64,000 nucleotides of DNA from Cinnamomum chago. Taxonomy: Eukaryota; Streptophyta; Magnoliopsida; Laurales; Lauraceae. Below, in pieces: positions 38,547 to 51,853 of this stretch; positions within the stretch are counted from its first letter, which is position 1, and the number at the start of each line of letters is the position of its first letter. Position numbers and translations under genes: made by a program. The stretch covers positions 68,626,001 through 68,690,000 of the forward strand of contig CP142459.1 in assembly GCA_038049695.1 (NCBI GenBank), in the 5' to 3' direction. Under the pieces are notes generated by a model. It searched no databases, was not told the DNA's origin, and saw nothing but the letters and a program-made list of their open reading frames with translations.

Positions 38547-39265
38547 TCAACATGTTGACAGGAAACATTTTTTTTTTTCCTTGAATTTCCTCCTTGTTAT
38601 ATTCATCTCTTCCTACAAAACAAACATCTCTGTAAATAACAGACACTTTGTTGTCTTTCTAAAATTTCTTGCTTCCTTGTAATTTATTCAATTTCAGCAC
38701 AGGAGAGTGATCTAACAGGGGTGGCGATGGATGCATCTGAAAGCTAGCCCTGTATCTTGAACAATTTTAATTATTGAGACTTGAGTGTCGATTTATGGAA
38801 ATATGATCATTGTTGCATTAACATTAAGGAAATAAAGTAACTGAAAACCTTCCATACATGATGTTTGATATAAATAAAGAACTTCGATCTGTGCACATGA
38901 ATTGACGAAAGTTGTATGAAATGCCCAGCATATACACACATGGATGCCTAAATTTCACCCTTCAAGCACGCTAAGAAACAAACTCATATAATGATTCTAG
39001 TTTTGTAAACACTGCCATCTATTTTGATTCCAGAGCCTGCGTTCCTATCCCATAACTATTCTCTTCTCCTTCTTTTCCTAGAGCAAAAGTGTTTTATCCT
39101 ATTGAGTTAGGCATTCTGTAATTCACAGATTGAATCTGCAAGCTCAACTAAGAAAGTTTTTAGAATGATAAACACGAAATAAAAACTTGTGTGACCTTGT
39201 CAACCTTAGGAAGAATGCGATTTTCACAACGAAAATCCACCAAGAATTGGGTCAAGGATGCAACC
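38547..39265. other. 3' flank of the receptor kinase gene
   Basis: This probably includes the 3' UTR. AATAAA motifs occur at about 38831 and 38872 and could serve as polyadenylation signals. No further gene was seen. Confidence 0.4.
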
Positions 39266-39690
39266 TTTTTTTTTAATTGGTAACTGAAAATTATATCAAT
39301 GATAAGAGAAATCACATTAATGACACAAGACAAGACCAAATAAAACAAAATGAGGAATAGTATAGAAGGCCAAATTACATAATGGGAGCTGCCAAAGGAG
39401 CTTCTCCATCAACTCTTTGCCTTGATTGGATTGGATGACCTCCCCACATGCTTAAACACCACTTGAATGGAAGAAGATAAAGCTTCAATTTCGGAAAACA
39501 GGGAATGGAGCTTCCAAGGAGCCACACTGGAAGAAATGCAAGAAATTGGATAGCCAACATTTCCCTTTTGCCATTTCTAAGGAAATCTATCCTAACCAGA
39601 GCAGGCTTTCCTTCCATGACATTCTTCAACCCTAGTATTGTTTTTATAGTGCTCATAAGAAAAAGAACTAATTCAATCAAGATCATAGAT
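39266..39690 (-). mobile_element. 5'-truncated L1-type LINE with RNase H remnant
   Basis: On the minus strand a decayed frame reads VAPWKLHSLFSEIEALSS followed by VFKHVGRSSN, the pattern of the RNase H C-terminal part of plant L1 ORF2. After frame breaks it gives VDGEAPLAAP and a stop. The 3' UTR ends TTTTCAGTTACCAATT and a poly(A) tract (39266-39274 on the plus strand). The 5' edge is uncertain. The open frame of 103 aa in this area is a by-product of the element, not a host gene. Confidence 0.65.
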
Positions 39691-40435
39691 CTAGGGAGTT
39701 TGTATATATGAAAATTTCTAGACTTTCCCTTTTACTAAGAATGATCAAACCAAAAGTCTAGATCAATTGCACCCCCTTAGCCTCTCTTACCATTCAAATA
39801 AGTCTTGTGCAAGGGCTTCTTTGCCTGGGTGGCCCAGTTCAAATTATTCAATCCTGAAAAGCAAAGAGCCCGAAGACTTGAGAGTTCATAAAAGAGGAAG
39901 TTGAGAATGAGCCTCAAGCAGTTAAATTCATAGCTTGCACAAGAGACGCAATCATGTGTGAGCTAGACCTCAGATTTATAGGGCAATGGCACAAAATACA
40001 TCCAGCAGTTAGGGTAGTCAAATCATGACGGCCCATCTATCACTTAATCAAAACATCAAGAAGATGTGACAGATCAGATTTTATCAACCAGAATTCACCG
40101 CCTTTCCCATTACACAAGTTGCAGGAGTTTTTCCTCTCTCTCTTCACCTGAATCTAGAGATTGCTATAGAGGAGAAGGAGAGGGAATTTCTTAGTTCTTG
40201 AGGACTTTAATGTGTTCTTTCCCATGTTGTAAATCAATTGTAGCTTCCCAGTAAAAAAGACTGCCCTTTGTTCACGATTTAAATTACATAGAGGAGTTAA
40301 AAATAAATAAATAGATCTCTTACTTTTTTTTTATTTTTGACAACTAAGCATATCTTCTGCCCCGTCAAGGAGCCTTTTGCCCTAAACTCGATTCTGGACA
40401 ACCAAGAACTAATCCATAGGAGCACATGCAAACCC
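39691..40435. other. intergenic region, no gene seen
   Basis: No coding region or RNA gene was recognised between the LINE and the SINE. Confidence 0.45.
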
Positions 40436-40439
40436 TACA

Positions 40440-40535
40440 ATCCACATCTAGGCAACAAAGGTATGTGTCAAACACATAACCTCTCCGCTTCCTGAGGCGC
40501 TGAGTCCTTGGCGAACTGAGCTACCACTAATTGGT
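40440..40535 (-). mobile_element. tRNA-derived SINE fragment
   Basis: Read on the minus strand, TAGTGGTAGCTCAGTTCGCC (within 40508-40529) is a good A box and GAGGTTATGTGTTTGACAC (around 40465-40483) a B-box-like segment. The intervening sequence does not form a full tRNA cloverleaf. The downstream body toward 40340 may belong to it. The family differs from the SINE at 31826. Confidence 0.5.
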
Positions 40536-41096
40536 CAAATAGATCTTACGTTCTTAGCCATTTGTTTAAGAAGTTTTTTTTTTTTTATGACATGGGTTAT
40601 CTCCGAGGTCTTCAACCCAACAAGACTATTCCACCAGGGTGGCGCCGCTAAACCCACACAAACGCAGCCACTTGTTTCAAAAGTTAAAAATGATACCTGC
40701 TATCAGTAAAAAATCACTTGACGTTTTTCCTAAAATACAATATAGTCCTCAGCCTGTGTAAATTCTTACAGAATAATAATACAATAATCTCAGGTGGTTC
40801 TGTATTAATATTAAGACATACTTCAGCACAAAAAAGTGAGTCCATCTTCAACACAAAAATTGAGTCCACTATATATTAGATTGTATACAAGAATATGACA
40901 AAACATTTGAAAAGCAAAGGAAAGGTTCATTGTTTTCCATCCCCACAAATAAAGCACTCCGTCCTTGGATGAACAGCAGAACCTAAGAAAAGAAACATAT
41001 AAAAGAGAATGAAAGCTTATAAAGTAATGTAACAGTCGTATAAACTGATAACAGATTATCATACTTGTATTACATCTTAAGGAAATGTGATAATTA

Positions 41097-43764
41097 TCAC
41101 GAACTGCATTCAATGTCATCATCCATCTCACGCACAGCTTGGAGCGGACCGCTGCCAAACATGAAGCTGCTTTCAGAGGGGCTTATCACCGACCCATTCC
41201 CAAAGAGGCACACCTGTGGCTCAATCCTGTTCAGCTGATTCCATTCGTCATCTGAGAGCGACCAACTGAAGATGTCTATGTTTTTCCTTATCCGGTCAGA
41301 CTTTAGGCTGCAAGGTAGAACACTTGTTCCTCGTTGCAGTCCCCATTTAAGAATAACCTGCCAGAAATTATAGCAAACATGTGATTTTGCTTTTGATATA
41401 TGAAAACACATTTTATTTTCTATGTACTTCCACAAGCTTATGTATAAGAAAATTCATGCCAAACATAAGTTGAACCAACATAGAAGACAAAATGGGGCTC
41501 CGTCCTCCTCCAACACTCTATATTATATATACTTTCATACAGTGTACACTAAATGGATTCTCATGCTAAAACAACTCAGCAAACATGAAAGGGAAAAAAC
41601 AGACTACATCCTACAGTCCTACTTCGACACTTAATTTTCTAAATACTTCCATGCAGCGTACATTAAACTCATACTCATGCAATGCAGTGTATTTACTACC
41701 ATATACGTATTCAGCAAACATTTCTTTCAGTGGTATTATTTAGTTTATACATTTTAATAATGTAGTTTGTGAAGAAATTTGGTGAAGGGCTTTCCCACGG
41801 TAATTCTGAATAGCTTATCCCTTCAAAACACAAGTCAAGCCAACATGAAAGAGAGTTAAAAAAACCAGACTACCCTAGTGAAATCACTAATCCTCTCAAC
41901 ATAAGTCAAGCCAACATGAAGGAGGGCTAACAAACCAGACTACCTTAGTGAAATCACTTCTCCTCCCAACAACAATGAAAAATTTCTCTGTTCTTTATCA
42001 GTGCTGAAGATCTTGTATGCGTGATAGCCAATAGGTCTAAAGTACTGTATGTACTCACATGTGCATTTACGTGTTTCATGAGAAGCGGTGCTGCTGAGTT
42101 GTCTCATGAATTTTCTAGATCAATGAGAGAAGTATCAAGAATCATCATATAGATAAGTAACCAATGCTCCACCCATATAGACATAGAGACCAAGCAGTAA
42201 TTAGAAATCTTGTATAGTCTTTCCCCATTGACTATATTTCACATATTTTAAATTGTTTAATAGGAACTAAGAGCAGTGCATTGTGGGATTCAAAGAACCC
42301 AAAAACCCAACCTACCACACTCGCATAATTGACTCAATCACAGGTCTGATGTGAATTGTTGATTGCCACACATGTTAAAGAGGATGTGTATAGAAAGGCA
42401 TTACAAAGTGAACGCCATGACTGGAGAAGAAACCAAGAGATACAGAGAAAAGCCAATTGAGACAATTATAACAATAAATGTCTCTCCAAGTTATATACAT
42501 GTCCTATAGGTATTTTAGGCATGAAACTGTGACGCCTATTTCTTCTATGGCATTCAAGGAATTCTTGTCTGGGGAATTCTTGAATTCCCAGACATAGTGG
42601 AATTCTTGGATGCTCCCTTGGACTTGAGCATCGAGGAATTCCACCATTATGCAAAGAGGGTGGAATTCCCGAATTCCCAAAGGTCATTTGGGACCTTTCA
42701 TGTGGATGGAATTCAGAAATGCTAGTAAAGAAACATGGCATTTAGAGATTCTAGGGAACAAGATGTCACATCATGTCCAGCAATTCCCAACATGGTGAAT
42801 TCCTGGCAGAAATTCCACAAAAGAGACGGGCCCTTCAAAACACTTGATATCAACTGAACTGGTTTTCTCAACAATTGTAATCACGATAAAACTTCATAAG
42901 ATATATAAGGTTTTATTTGGATATCCAATCAATTCCCATTAGAAATAATGTTCTAACAATCAAAATGTGAGTGGTGGTATTTTAATCCCCACACAAAAAC
43001 GCTCCAGGACTTGGAGTGGAACTGCCGCTATCCCAGTCATAATCAGATTCAGTTTTAATCCTAAAACTACGATATCAACAAGTGCCGGCAGAAAAGGTAG
43101 GAGGTGCTCATTGTTGCAATCATATAAGGTTGCATGTTTGAGTCATTTGCCTATCAAAAATTAAAAACTAAGGACACATCATCCATTCCTTTTACAATTT
43201 GGAGGACATCCAAAAGTGCCCTTAACCAAATTAACATTTAAAGTAATCAAACAAGGATTAAAATGAATAAAAGAGAATGACAGAAAGAGCCATCCAAATG
43301 GAAAAACCTGTTTACCTGCTCAGGTGTCTTTTTATGGAGTTTGGCAATATCTGCAACAACAGAGAGTTTCAGCATGGGTCCATGTACAGATCTTGACCTC
43401 CTGAATGATATCCTGGGAGTTCCAGGTTCATCTTCTCCTGATCCACTGTCGGACTGAGTTAGACTGGTTGTTGGTACCCCTAAAGGGGTGTGAGCAGACA
43501 CATGAATACCTTTGAGTTGACAAAACTTTACAAGCTCATCCTGCCTCCAAAATGGGTGCAACTCTACCTAAAAGACAACAAAATGATTTGAGTCATTTAA
43601 ATGCAGAATTGTATGTGACCTTACAAGAACTTGAGAATTGCAGTTAAAATCCATGAATGCAAGGTCCAAGTGACAAGTGTATACACATTTTTAATTTGTA
43701 AATAAAAAAATTTATTTGCAAACTCTAATTCATTCAATGGACAAAGACTGGAACCACATACTTT

Positions 43765-43796
<32 letters not shown>

Positions 43797-45510
43797 CTCT
43801 TGGGAGAGTACAATCCCACCATTGCAAGGGTCATATGCAATCAAAGTAGTGACAAATATAACAAACAACTACGACACTTCCAATATCAAAGAAACATTTC
43901 AGAAAAGATCCCAACAGGACGAGATATTTTGAAACTCTAGGTATTCAAGGTTTTTTTTTTTCTTTCTACTAAATAAATGTGGTCCAGGAGTAATCAGCCT
44001 ATGGAGTATGGACATTCCAATTGAGGGGGAAAAGAAACATACTGCATGATATGATGATTATATGCCCACATGAGGGTCAAGATAGAATGCACCAAAATGC
44101 AAATGGTGATTATTTGCAACTACAATAATGATATTCATGCTCAATAATTCCCAACAGATATAAGGAATATCATATATCATCCTGTGCAACTGTCTCACAC
44201 AGGAGATACCATGCAAGACAGTCCATGAGGCCCACTCACGGCCCCACATAAAAATCTTCAACCCATAACCCAAACACTCCCCCCTTCTTATATGTCATGG
44301 ATCCTGGTGGTTTTACACTGATCTGAATGGACTGGACCATTAAATCAAAATCACACAAAATCATGCATTTTAAAACCATTAAACTTGAGTTTTAAAACCA
44401 TTAAACTTGAAGGGCATAGATCAAGGGGTTAGGATGATGGGATTGACTTGAAATTTCATATATGGGCTGAACTCATTTAGATTATTCCATCCTCACTTCA
44501 TCCTTCATTGATGGGACCCCATGTGGGCCCCACGGGGGAGACAGCGCGAGACAACGCACAAGATTATGCCACACACAAATCCTGACAACATTTTATCTCA
44601 TGTCAAGATGAAAATTGAAAACCTTCTGGTTACAAGCAGTTCATGCATAAAAAGGGTGATGACCCACTACAGTGGACTAAAGTAAAGGTTTCATCAGGGT
44701 TGATGGAGAGGTTCCTGAATTGTACACTTTGACTTCCCAGCAGGTGACAAGTTGCTTTGACTAAAGACAGAAAGCAGTACTTAGAGGAAGGGTTATGCTT
44801 GTCCTCAGTGGCCAAAGGTGGTCTTGAAAATACAGGACTTTGTCTTGGAGAGGGATACAATATGCAGCTCATGTTTTATCAATAACCATCTACATGATCT
44901 CAAGTTTTTTATTTTGGAAATAGTGGTCTATGGTCAAGGAAATGCTTTAGAGTGGGTTTCTACAAGTTTAAATAATTGTGCTCACTTTTATTCTGTAAGC
45001 ACCACCAGTTACTCAAATAGACTAGTATGTTTTTTTCTTTTTCTTTTTTCTTTTTCTTTTTTTTTTTTCATTTCATTACAAGAAAAAAAAAAAAAGAGAA
45101 AATCCTAAGCTGAAATCAATGTTCCAATTTGTTAGATACATACTCAAGTTAGTCTATGATGCCTCACTACCAAGATTTACTACGCATACCAAGTATCCTA
45201 ACTCCTAACAGACCATTCATGAATCAGCAATCAAGGAAAACATAGGTTTAGCAAGGAATGGAGAGTACTTGATTACTGTGGAGCTACTTATTAAAAGATT
45301 AGTGTAATTTACCAAATCTGTACAGATTTTATACTGCACAAGTGAGAAGCATAGATAACACATTTGCATAAGTTAGGCCGAGGCATTCAACATACAGTGG
45401 CATAGAGCAACTAAACACAGAATGCTAGTGGCAGAGAACTTCCCAGCATAACGTGACTATCCTCATGATTTGCCAAATGGAACCAGATAATGAGAATCAA
45501 ATGAGAAGTT

Positions 45511-45570
<60 letters not shown>

Positions 45571-46667
45571 CAAATACCAAATTAACCTGACATATCCATA
45601 TTTAATTACAGAAGTAACTGCCGCCATATTTTTCTCCCAAAAATGTTCTAAACCCAAACCAACTGTAGCCTCATCCATAGAATATCTCTCAGCACGTCAA
45701 ACTATGTGCAATAATAATTTATCTGCTCTCATCCATACTTACATTCAGCTTCCACATTAATAAAGAGTGAAAGACAGGAGTGGGGAAAAATGAATTGGTG
45801 CTCTCACTATCAATCATCAGTCAAAAACCAATATCCATATCTCCAGTCCATGTGGCAAGACTTTTTTACTTCGTTACATAAAAAATTCCTCTCTGTACAA
45901 GCTATTAGCCTGAACAATCCCAATTACTAAATTTATTTTAAATGGATCCTAATTACTAAACATTAAGCTATAGAAATCCTTTTTCGATGGTTAAAAAGAA
46001 CACAAAATTATGAGTTGTATTCCAAATCCTAATTAGAAGTATCAAAAAAACTGTAGAAAGGAATCATCCAGAAAAGGGGAAAAAAAGGATGCAAGCTAAC
46101 CTGATTGACTGCTGGGACAATTTTTGCAAATTGGAGCAATTCCTTGATCTGCTGAACACCGAAATTGCTAACGCCAATAGCCCTAACAAGACCCATTTCC
46201 ACAAGACCTTCCATGGCCTTCCAGGTTGGCTTCAATTGATGCGAAAACTGCCTATACTCACTCCCAGATTTTGAAGGAGGATCAGTAGCATCTCCAAAAG
46301 CTGAACTATCTGGCCAGTGCAGCAAATACAGATCCAAATATGATACACCAAGGCTCTTCAAAGAAAATCTAACAGAGTTTTCAATCTTCTTAAGAGAATT
46401 CATGGTGCAGTATACTTTAGAAGTCAAAAATACTTCCTCCCTCTTAAGCCCACCATCAAAAGCTTCTTCCAGTGCTTGCCCCACTTCCATCTCGTTTCCG
46501 TAAAGATGGGCGCAGTCAATGTGACGATAGCCAACCTTCAGTGCTGTTTTTACAGCTTCTACGCAGAGATCGCCACCACTCTGCCATGTACCCAGCCCTA
46601 TGGCTGGAATTCTTGCCCCTGTATTCAGCACAAAGTAATTCAGGGTAGCTGCTCCTTTTCCTCTCAT
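41097..46667 (-). CDS. NADPH-dependent aldo-keto reductase (AKR superfamily), three exons
   Basis: This predicted soluble AKR-barrel enzyme reduces carbonyls (aldehydes or sugars) with NADPH. Minus-strand exons are 46667-46101, 43567-43316 and 41357-41097, all phase 0, giving 359 aa. An upstream in-frame ATG at 46685 would add six residues. The catalytic tetrad is complete: Asp51 and Tyr56 in [12 protein letters not shown], Lys84 in TSKVY, His117 in LLHWPD. GVSNFG and the cofactor-binding segment [14 protein letters not shown] are also present. At 359 aa it exceeds the usual 310-320, chiefly through a Ser/Pro/Glu-rich insert of about 30 residues in exon 2 (about 220-250, with [20 protein letters not shown]), which I recall from one plant AKR subgroup; this should be confirmed. 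The physiological substrate is unknown. Introns of 2.5 and 2.0 kb hold repeats. No transit peptide is evident. Confidence 0.92.
42548..42825. repeat. GGAATTC-rich block in AKR intron 2
   Basis: About a dozen GGAATTC or GAATTCC-like motifs occur within 280 bp, in both orientations because the motif is palindromic. There is no clear unit length. It may be a degenerate element or a locally expanded motif. It is intronic and not near splice sites. Confidence 0.5.
43769..43796. repeat. GA microsatellite in AKR intron 1
   Basis: This is an uninterrupted GA run within intron 1 of the aldo-keto reductase gene. Confidence 0.9.
45513..45566. repeat. CT microsatellite in AKR intron 1
   Basis: An uninterrupted CT run of about 27 units, the longest simple repeat in the window and likely length-polymorphic. 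Read on the minus (gene) strand it is a GA run. Confidence 0.95.
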
Positions 46668-46685
46668 TCTTTCAACCTCCTTCAT

Positions 46686-49600
46686 GAAGCCCAACAATCC
46701 AAAACTATTCAAACTAACAGGAGAAACCCCAATTGAAAGAATCACCCACGAAACCCAATGTTTCAGGTATGAAGAAGAAAACCCCCAGCAAATCAGCAAT
46801 CTCAGCTTCTAAAGACAAAACCTTAACGACCCAACAGTCGCAGCCAGAAATAGAAACACCCAATACAATCAAAGGAAAAAACCCATTTGACCAATGATTT
46901 CACAGGAGTAGAAGACAAAGCCCAAGTCAAAGAAGAAACTAAAAATCCAATGACCTCACCTCACCAGTAAAAGAAGAAGGAAAAAAAAAAACCCAACCAG
47001 AACACCCTTCTTTGTCTGCAAGATTCAATCTCTAATCTCCCAGAGGTTTCAACCGTCCAAAGCTAAATAACAGATGGCAAGAACTCAATCCAAATTCCAA
47101 AATCCTCTCTTTCATGTAACTTTACAACCTCTATATCTTCATTTCCAAGACAAGAAGATCCCCTCCCTGTGTTTCTTTCATCTTTTTCTTGTTCCTAAAA
47201 AGACCCAAGTTCAAAGAGCCGGATTCAAACAATATCTATCTAGATAATCATCTCTCCAACTTGTAGGATGGAGACAAGAAGAATATATTATTCCCAAAAA
47301 CAGCTTAAAAAACCAAGAGATTGGGTTAGCAAAAGTCAGAAAATCGACAGTATATTCAAGCATCCACCTAAATGAGAAAGACCCGGAACCCACCAACCAC
47401 CTACCCCATATGAAGAAAAGGCCTTATTCATTGACCGGAGAAAATTCATGGGGTTTTTTTTGTAGCTTTGTTTACCTAACTTTCCTTCAGCTTTCTTGCT
47501 TTCTTCGTCTGCTGTTTTGGATTTGGATATGAATATTCAGTTCTGAGAATGGTAAAGAAAGAGGAAGGCGTCGGTTCAGCACTTTAGAATTAATTATATG
47601 ATGATTGATGATCAATGGCGGAGTTTGTAAGGAAAGCATTTATCTTTGATTGATTTGGCGTGCCCCAGCACCAGCAATCGATGACCGAATTAGGGAGCTG
47701 GCAAGTGGCAACCCAAATACATTGGATTGTGATGGAACGAGACTCTTGGAGTCAGTATCGTCATAATGTAAAGCTTTTTTGTTTTCTCACGTGCTTCTCA
47801 AGAGTGGCATGTATAAACTCCACCGCGTGTGGCCATCTAATGATAATTTGAACTTTGATGATTATTTCTCGAGTTTTACTCTAAGCAGAAGTTGATATCT
47901 TTTAAAATTGAAAATATGACTAAATTCACTGTAGAATTAGACGTGCTCAATCTTACAATAAAATGGACTTCTAAGTATAGTTTCACAATTGGGACTAGTT
48001 AAAATGAAACATTGGGAAACAAAGAGATTCATGTGTAAAATTCTTAGCTAGTTTTTCGAATGCCTTTTTATTTTAGGGCTACTTATCTACTTGTCATACT
48101 TCATCTTAAGAAGTGAGGGATCAATCCCTCCTCACATATGGGTGTAACTAAGGTGCCAACACCATTCAATTATGAGCAAGCTCTTAGTCCTATTAGTTTA
48201 GTTTGTATGGATATATACAATAATTTATAGTCAAATGAGTTTTTCGCCTGAGAAGTGCATGATATATGATCATGGTGCCAAAAGAGATTTTGACTTTTGT
48301 AAAATCTGAATTACTAGGGTGATGGCTGGACATGTATTTCTTATCTTCTTTTGTATTTTAATTTTCATTAAAAGAATACCATTTGATAATTTTTTAAAAT
48401 ATTTACTTTTGTTCCATAGAAATACAAGGTCTTAACAATTCCACCAATATCATCACAATTTCTAGGAATTCCATTCCATGGAACAAACTGGCTCATGTGT
48501 TTGGATCAGGAACCCCCAAAGTGAGCACACCAGGAAAAGATAAAGAAAAAGAAAAGAAAACAGTAGTTACCTGTTACCCCCACATGTGTTTGAGTGGATA
48601 GGGACACTTCCATGGCTCTGTTAAAGAATTAGAGGGCCTCTCTCCTGTCCCTGCTCTCACGGAAAAAGCTCTAGCTGCATGCCAAAGAATGTTACTTGGA
48701 TAATGCCGCGTTTCACGCACTCGGCGGCTACGTTTGAAATGATAGTTGTTTGATGTTCCCTCTTACAATCCTTTCAATTGTTATTAATCTAATCATCAAT
48801 CCATGGCCAAATATTGGTCAATAATCCAAGGTCATATTGAGTGTGACCACTTGACAACTATATCGACGTGAAACATGGGCTACTTACCCATCAGTAAGTG
48901 GGATTTTGGGATCATTATCATCATCCTACTCATCATGAACTGTATCCCATTACATAAGTTGGTTAAGTCTACAATAATGAATTTAAAGAGTTAGAGATCT
49001 CTCTCCCTCTCTTTCCCTCATTGTGAGTGCTTTTTAAAAAATTATTGTTGTTGATTAGATGGTTATGAAGGTTTTATGGATTAGTTTTAATCAAAGAATC
49101 AGTTTACAAATTCCTCCCTATCATTTGATGGTAAATAGAGCGTTTTATTTATATATTTTTTCATGCGCATTCATTCCAATATAGTAAGGTTGACTTTATA
49201 ATGCATCCACACACATGGGACTCCGTTAAGTGCACTAGACCCATTGAATTCTCACATATCCAAATGAATTGGACCGTTGGATTGAGGGTCAAATATTTAT
49301 CTTTAATATAAAATTATTAAATTTGTACGCCACGGATGAAGGGGTTAGAAGCATGTGATTAATCTTAAATTTAATATATGAGCTCATCCAAAATGTCTCT
49401 TTCCATCTCCGACAAGGCCAACGTTAAGAGGATCCGTAAATGGGCCCCGTTAAATTTGTCCAACCCTTGAATCAACACATATTGACCTATTGCATGACCT
49501 GGCCTCGCTTGAATGTCGGCCACGTAAATAAATAGACCCAACTTTAGTGGCCTTGGCCAGAGTTTGGTAGCCATGATTTGGTGGTCCTTCCCTTAATGGA

Positions 49601-49992
49601 TAATGTCCAAAGCTAATAATGCCGGAAGACTATCCATGGAAAGTCTTACTCTTTTTTCACTAGCATAAAATCTTGACAGGCTTATTTTTTCTATCAACCA
49701 GATATTTTGGGCATGTTGATAAGGGATGCTATGGCCCAAGTTAAGACTGTCGGCAGGAAGTTAGGGTACTTGCTATTTTGCAACATAAACAAAACTTTGA
49801 CAGTTGACACCCATCCGTTCTCATTAGATGGATCATGTGCAGGTGACTCCTTAAAACTGGTAATGCACCCATACTTCCTCCTAGGCCCTACAAATATTTT
49901 TTGCTGATTGGGGATAAGGCCGAGTGGTCTCTTCCATTTAAATGCATGCTTTATATATTATCATGGCATTAGATATTTAGGGTGTGGAATAT
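46686..49992. other. AKR upstream region and intergenic DNA
   Basis: The first 0.9 kb is the 5' flank of the minus-strand AKR gene and may include 5' UTR sequence; no promoter element could be fixed. Beyond 47600 no gene is supported. A segment at about 49200-49440 resembles one at 44300-44560 inside AKR intron 1 (shared wording such as AAGGGGTTAG and ATATATGGGCT or ATATATGAGCT), suggesting two copies of an undefined repeat. Confidence 0.5.
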
Positions 49993-50189
49993 GACATCTT
50001 TGAGTCCGGATCACCTATCGCATTTATTATATTTTCACCGTGAGTGGACCAATAACACTCTGACATGTCATTTAAGAATTTAGGTAAGATTTAAATACCT
50101 AAATTCTTGGATGACGTGTCGGAGTGTTATTGGTCCACTCACAATGAAGATATAATAAATGCAATAAGTGATCCGGACTCGACATCTAT
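49993..50189. mobile_element. Mutator-type MITE with 9-bp target-site duplication
   Basis: The element is 50002-50180 (179 bp). Its ends are GAGTCCGGATCAC in both inward readings. Long arms share GTGAGTGGACCAATAACACT. Flanks GACATCTTT (49993-50001) and GACATCTAT (50181-50189) match at 8 of 9 positions, the duplication length typical of Mutator-like transposition. It belongs to the same family as the P450-intron copy at 7748-7957. Confidence 0.82.
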
Positions 50190-51340
50190 AGGCTTGAACT
50201 CAGACCTGAAATAAAATAAGTTCCAAACATTTCATCAATCACTACTTGGATTTTCATAAACCCATTATCACTTGACCTCTTTATCATCACAATCACTACC
50301 ATTGTCCCATGTATTTTGGGTCAGCTCATCCTATAGACAATATGCAGAATATTAGTTAATAATTTCAAATAATCAAGCCTGGAGCCGCACATGGATGCAC
50401 TCAAGTCTCCAGGCCACACGAAGCTCCATGATTCCTCCCTTTGATAAGCAGTAAAAAGAGTGGATGGGCCACTTTGGATCCTCATAAGGCCATGGCCCAC
50501 TAATATTATAGAGGGTTTGTACATCAGACAATTGCCAACAAACATTACCATTGATCCTCTCTAGCAAGTTGATAGAGGCAATATCATACCGGTGTAGTTG
50601 ATCTATGATTCGATGCAAATTCGCCGTATAAAACCACTTTTTCTTGCACCTTTCGTAGGTTTTACGCGGAAAGCCTACATTGATCAAGTCATCCTTTTAA
50701 CAAACATCTAACCCCACTTGTGTGGGCATTGACATTAATTAGTGTTGCACTAAATCAAACATTAGTCACCATTGAGAAGAAAGGCCTGCTCGGGCCTGGC
50801 TCAGTTTTTTTTCTTTTTAATGGGCAGCCTTGATCTCCTATTATGGACTGTCCCAAATATCAATAAATGAGCCCCACAGGGAAGTTCCACACATCGCACC
50901 CACGGGAAGCCCGTGGAGGCAGTCAGGTGGTCCTGACTGGCTGTGATTGCGTAGGGCAGCACATTTGACAAGGCGAGATGCACTTGCATCCCTTACTCTA
51001 CTCCACTTTGGTAGGCTGCAGATAACGCCTACATTGATTCTAGACCATCTGTTATTTCCTTATTCCAACTTTACTCTAAACAATTTATGATCTAGTATTT
51101 TGGGTTCAGGGTGATGAAGGTAGCTCAAAATCCCGAGGTTCTGATTTTGAACCGACACTCTGTCTCTAAGCTATAGAGGAGATAGGGACTTTGCGTTCTT
51201 TTGAAAAAGAAAGAAACGAACACTTGCGTTTAAAATTTGGATTTCTTTGACATAAACAAGACAAAAGAAATTTCATTTATAGGAAAATTTGACATGAGAT
51301 ACATTGAAATGCAAAAATAGAATTTTGTAGCCCAATCCAG
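50190..51340. other. intergenic region, no gene seen
   Basis: Open frames on the minus strand at about 50320-50690 have no recognisable domain. A pol III-like motif pair near 51120-51150 is too weak to call a SINE. Confidence 0.45.
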
Positions 51341-51351
51341 TATAGTTTGCA

Positions 51352-51381
51352 GAAGGCTTTGATGATGATGATGATGATGAT
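51352..51381 (+). mobile_element. possible RTE-type LINE tail
   Basis: AAGGCTTTGATGATGATGAT followed by more GAT units resembles the 3' terminus of the RTE-like remnant at 61639-61885. No coding remnant precedes it, so it could be a plain GAT microsatellite. Confidence 0.35.
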
Positions 51382-51853
51382 ACGGGCTCCACTGGTAGAA
51401 TTATAGCAGCACTGTGGATAGCGATTTATTTAAGATGGGGGGGGACCACATTCTCTACACGTGCTTGGGATGATACGTGCATATGCCAAGTAAAGGCGAA
51501 TACGATTCCAGGGAAATCTTTTGCAGGCATTTCATGCCTTTTCAGTTTTCCCTCCATATCCAAACGACATCGACTTTACACATTTTCTGCCTTCTTTTCT
51601 CTCTTTCCGGGAAAATCTCGTTCTCTTTTCTCTTTCTCCCTCCTATTTTTAGCTCCAACGAAGGAAATCCGTTGCTTCCCGATCACATTTTCTTTAGAAT
51701 TCCCAAATTTGCCTTCCTTTCTCTCTGTTGGCTTGCGATTTTGTTTTCCCCATAATTTCTTCCTCAAGCTTTCCCTTTCCCAAATCTCCCACCGATCTTC
51801 CGATCCCTCCTCCATCGTTTCCGTTCGATCTTCTTCTCTCGGCGGAAAATTTG

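Noticed and set aside
39375..39686. 103-aa minus-strand open frame
   Set aside because: It overlaps a decayed LINE RNase H region in another frame followed by a poly(A) end; it is element debris, not a host gene.
50321..50687. Overlapping minus-strand open frames of 76 and 104 aa
   Set aside because: No recognised motif, no plausible partner exons nearby, and the region is surrounded by repeats.
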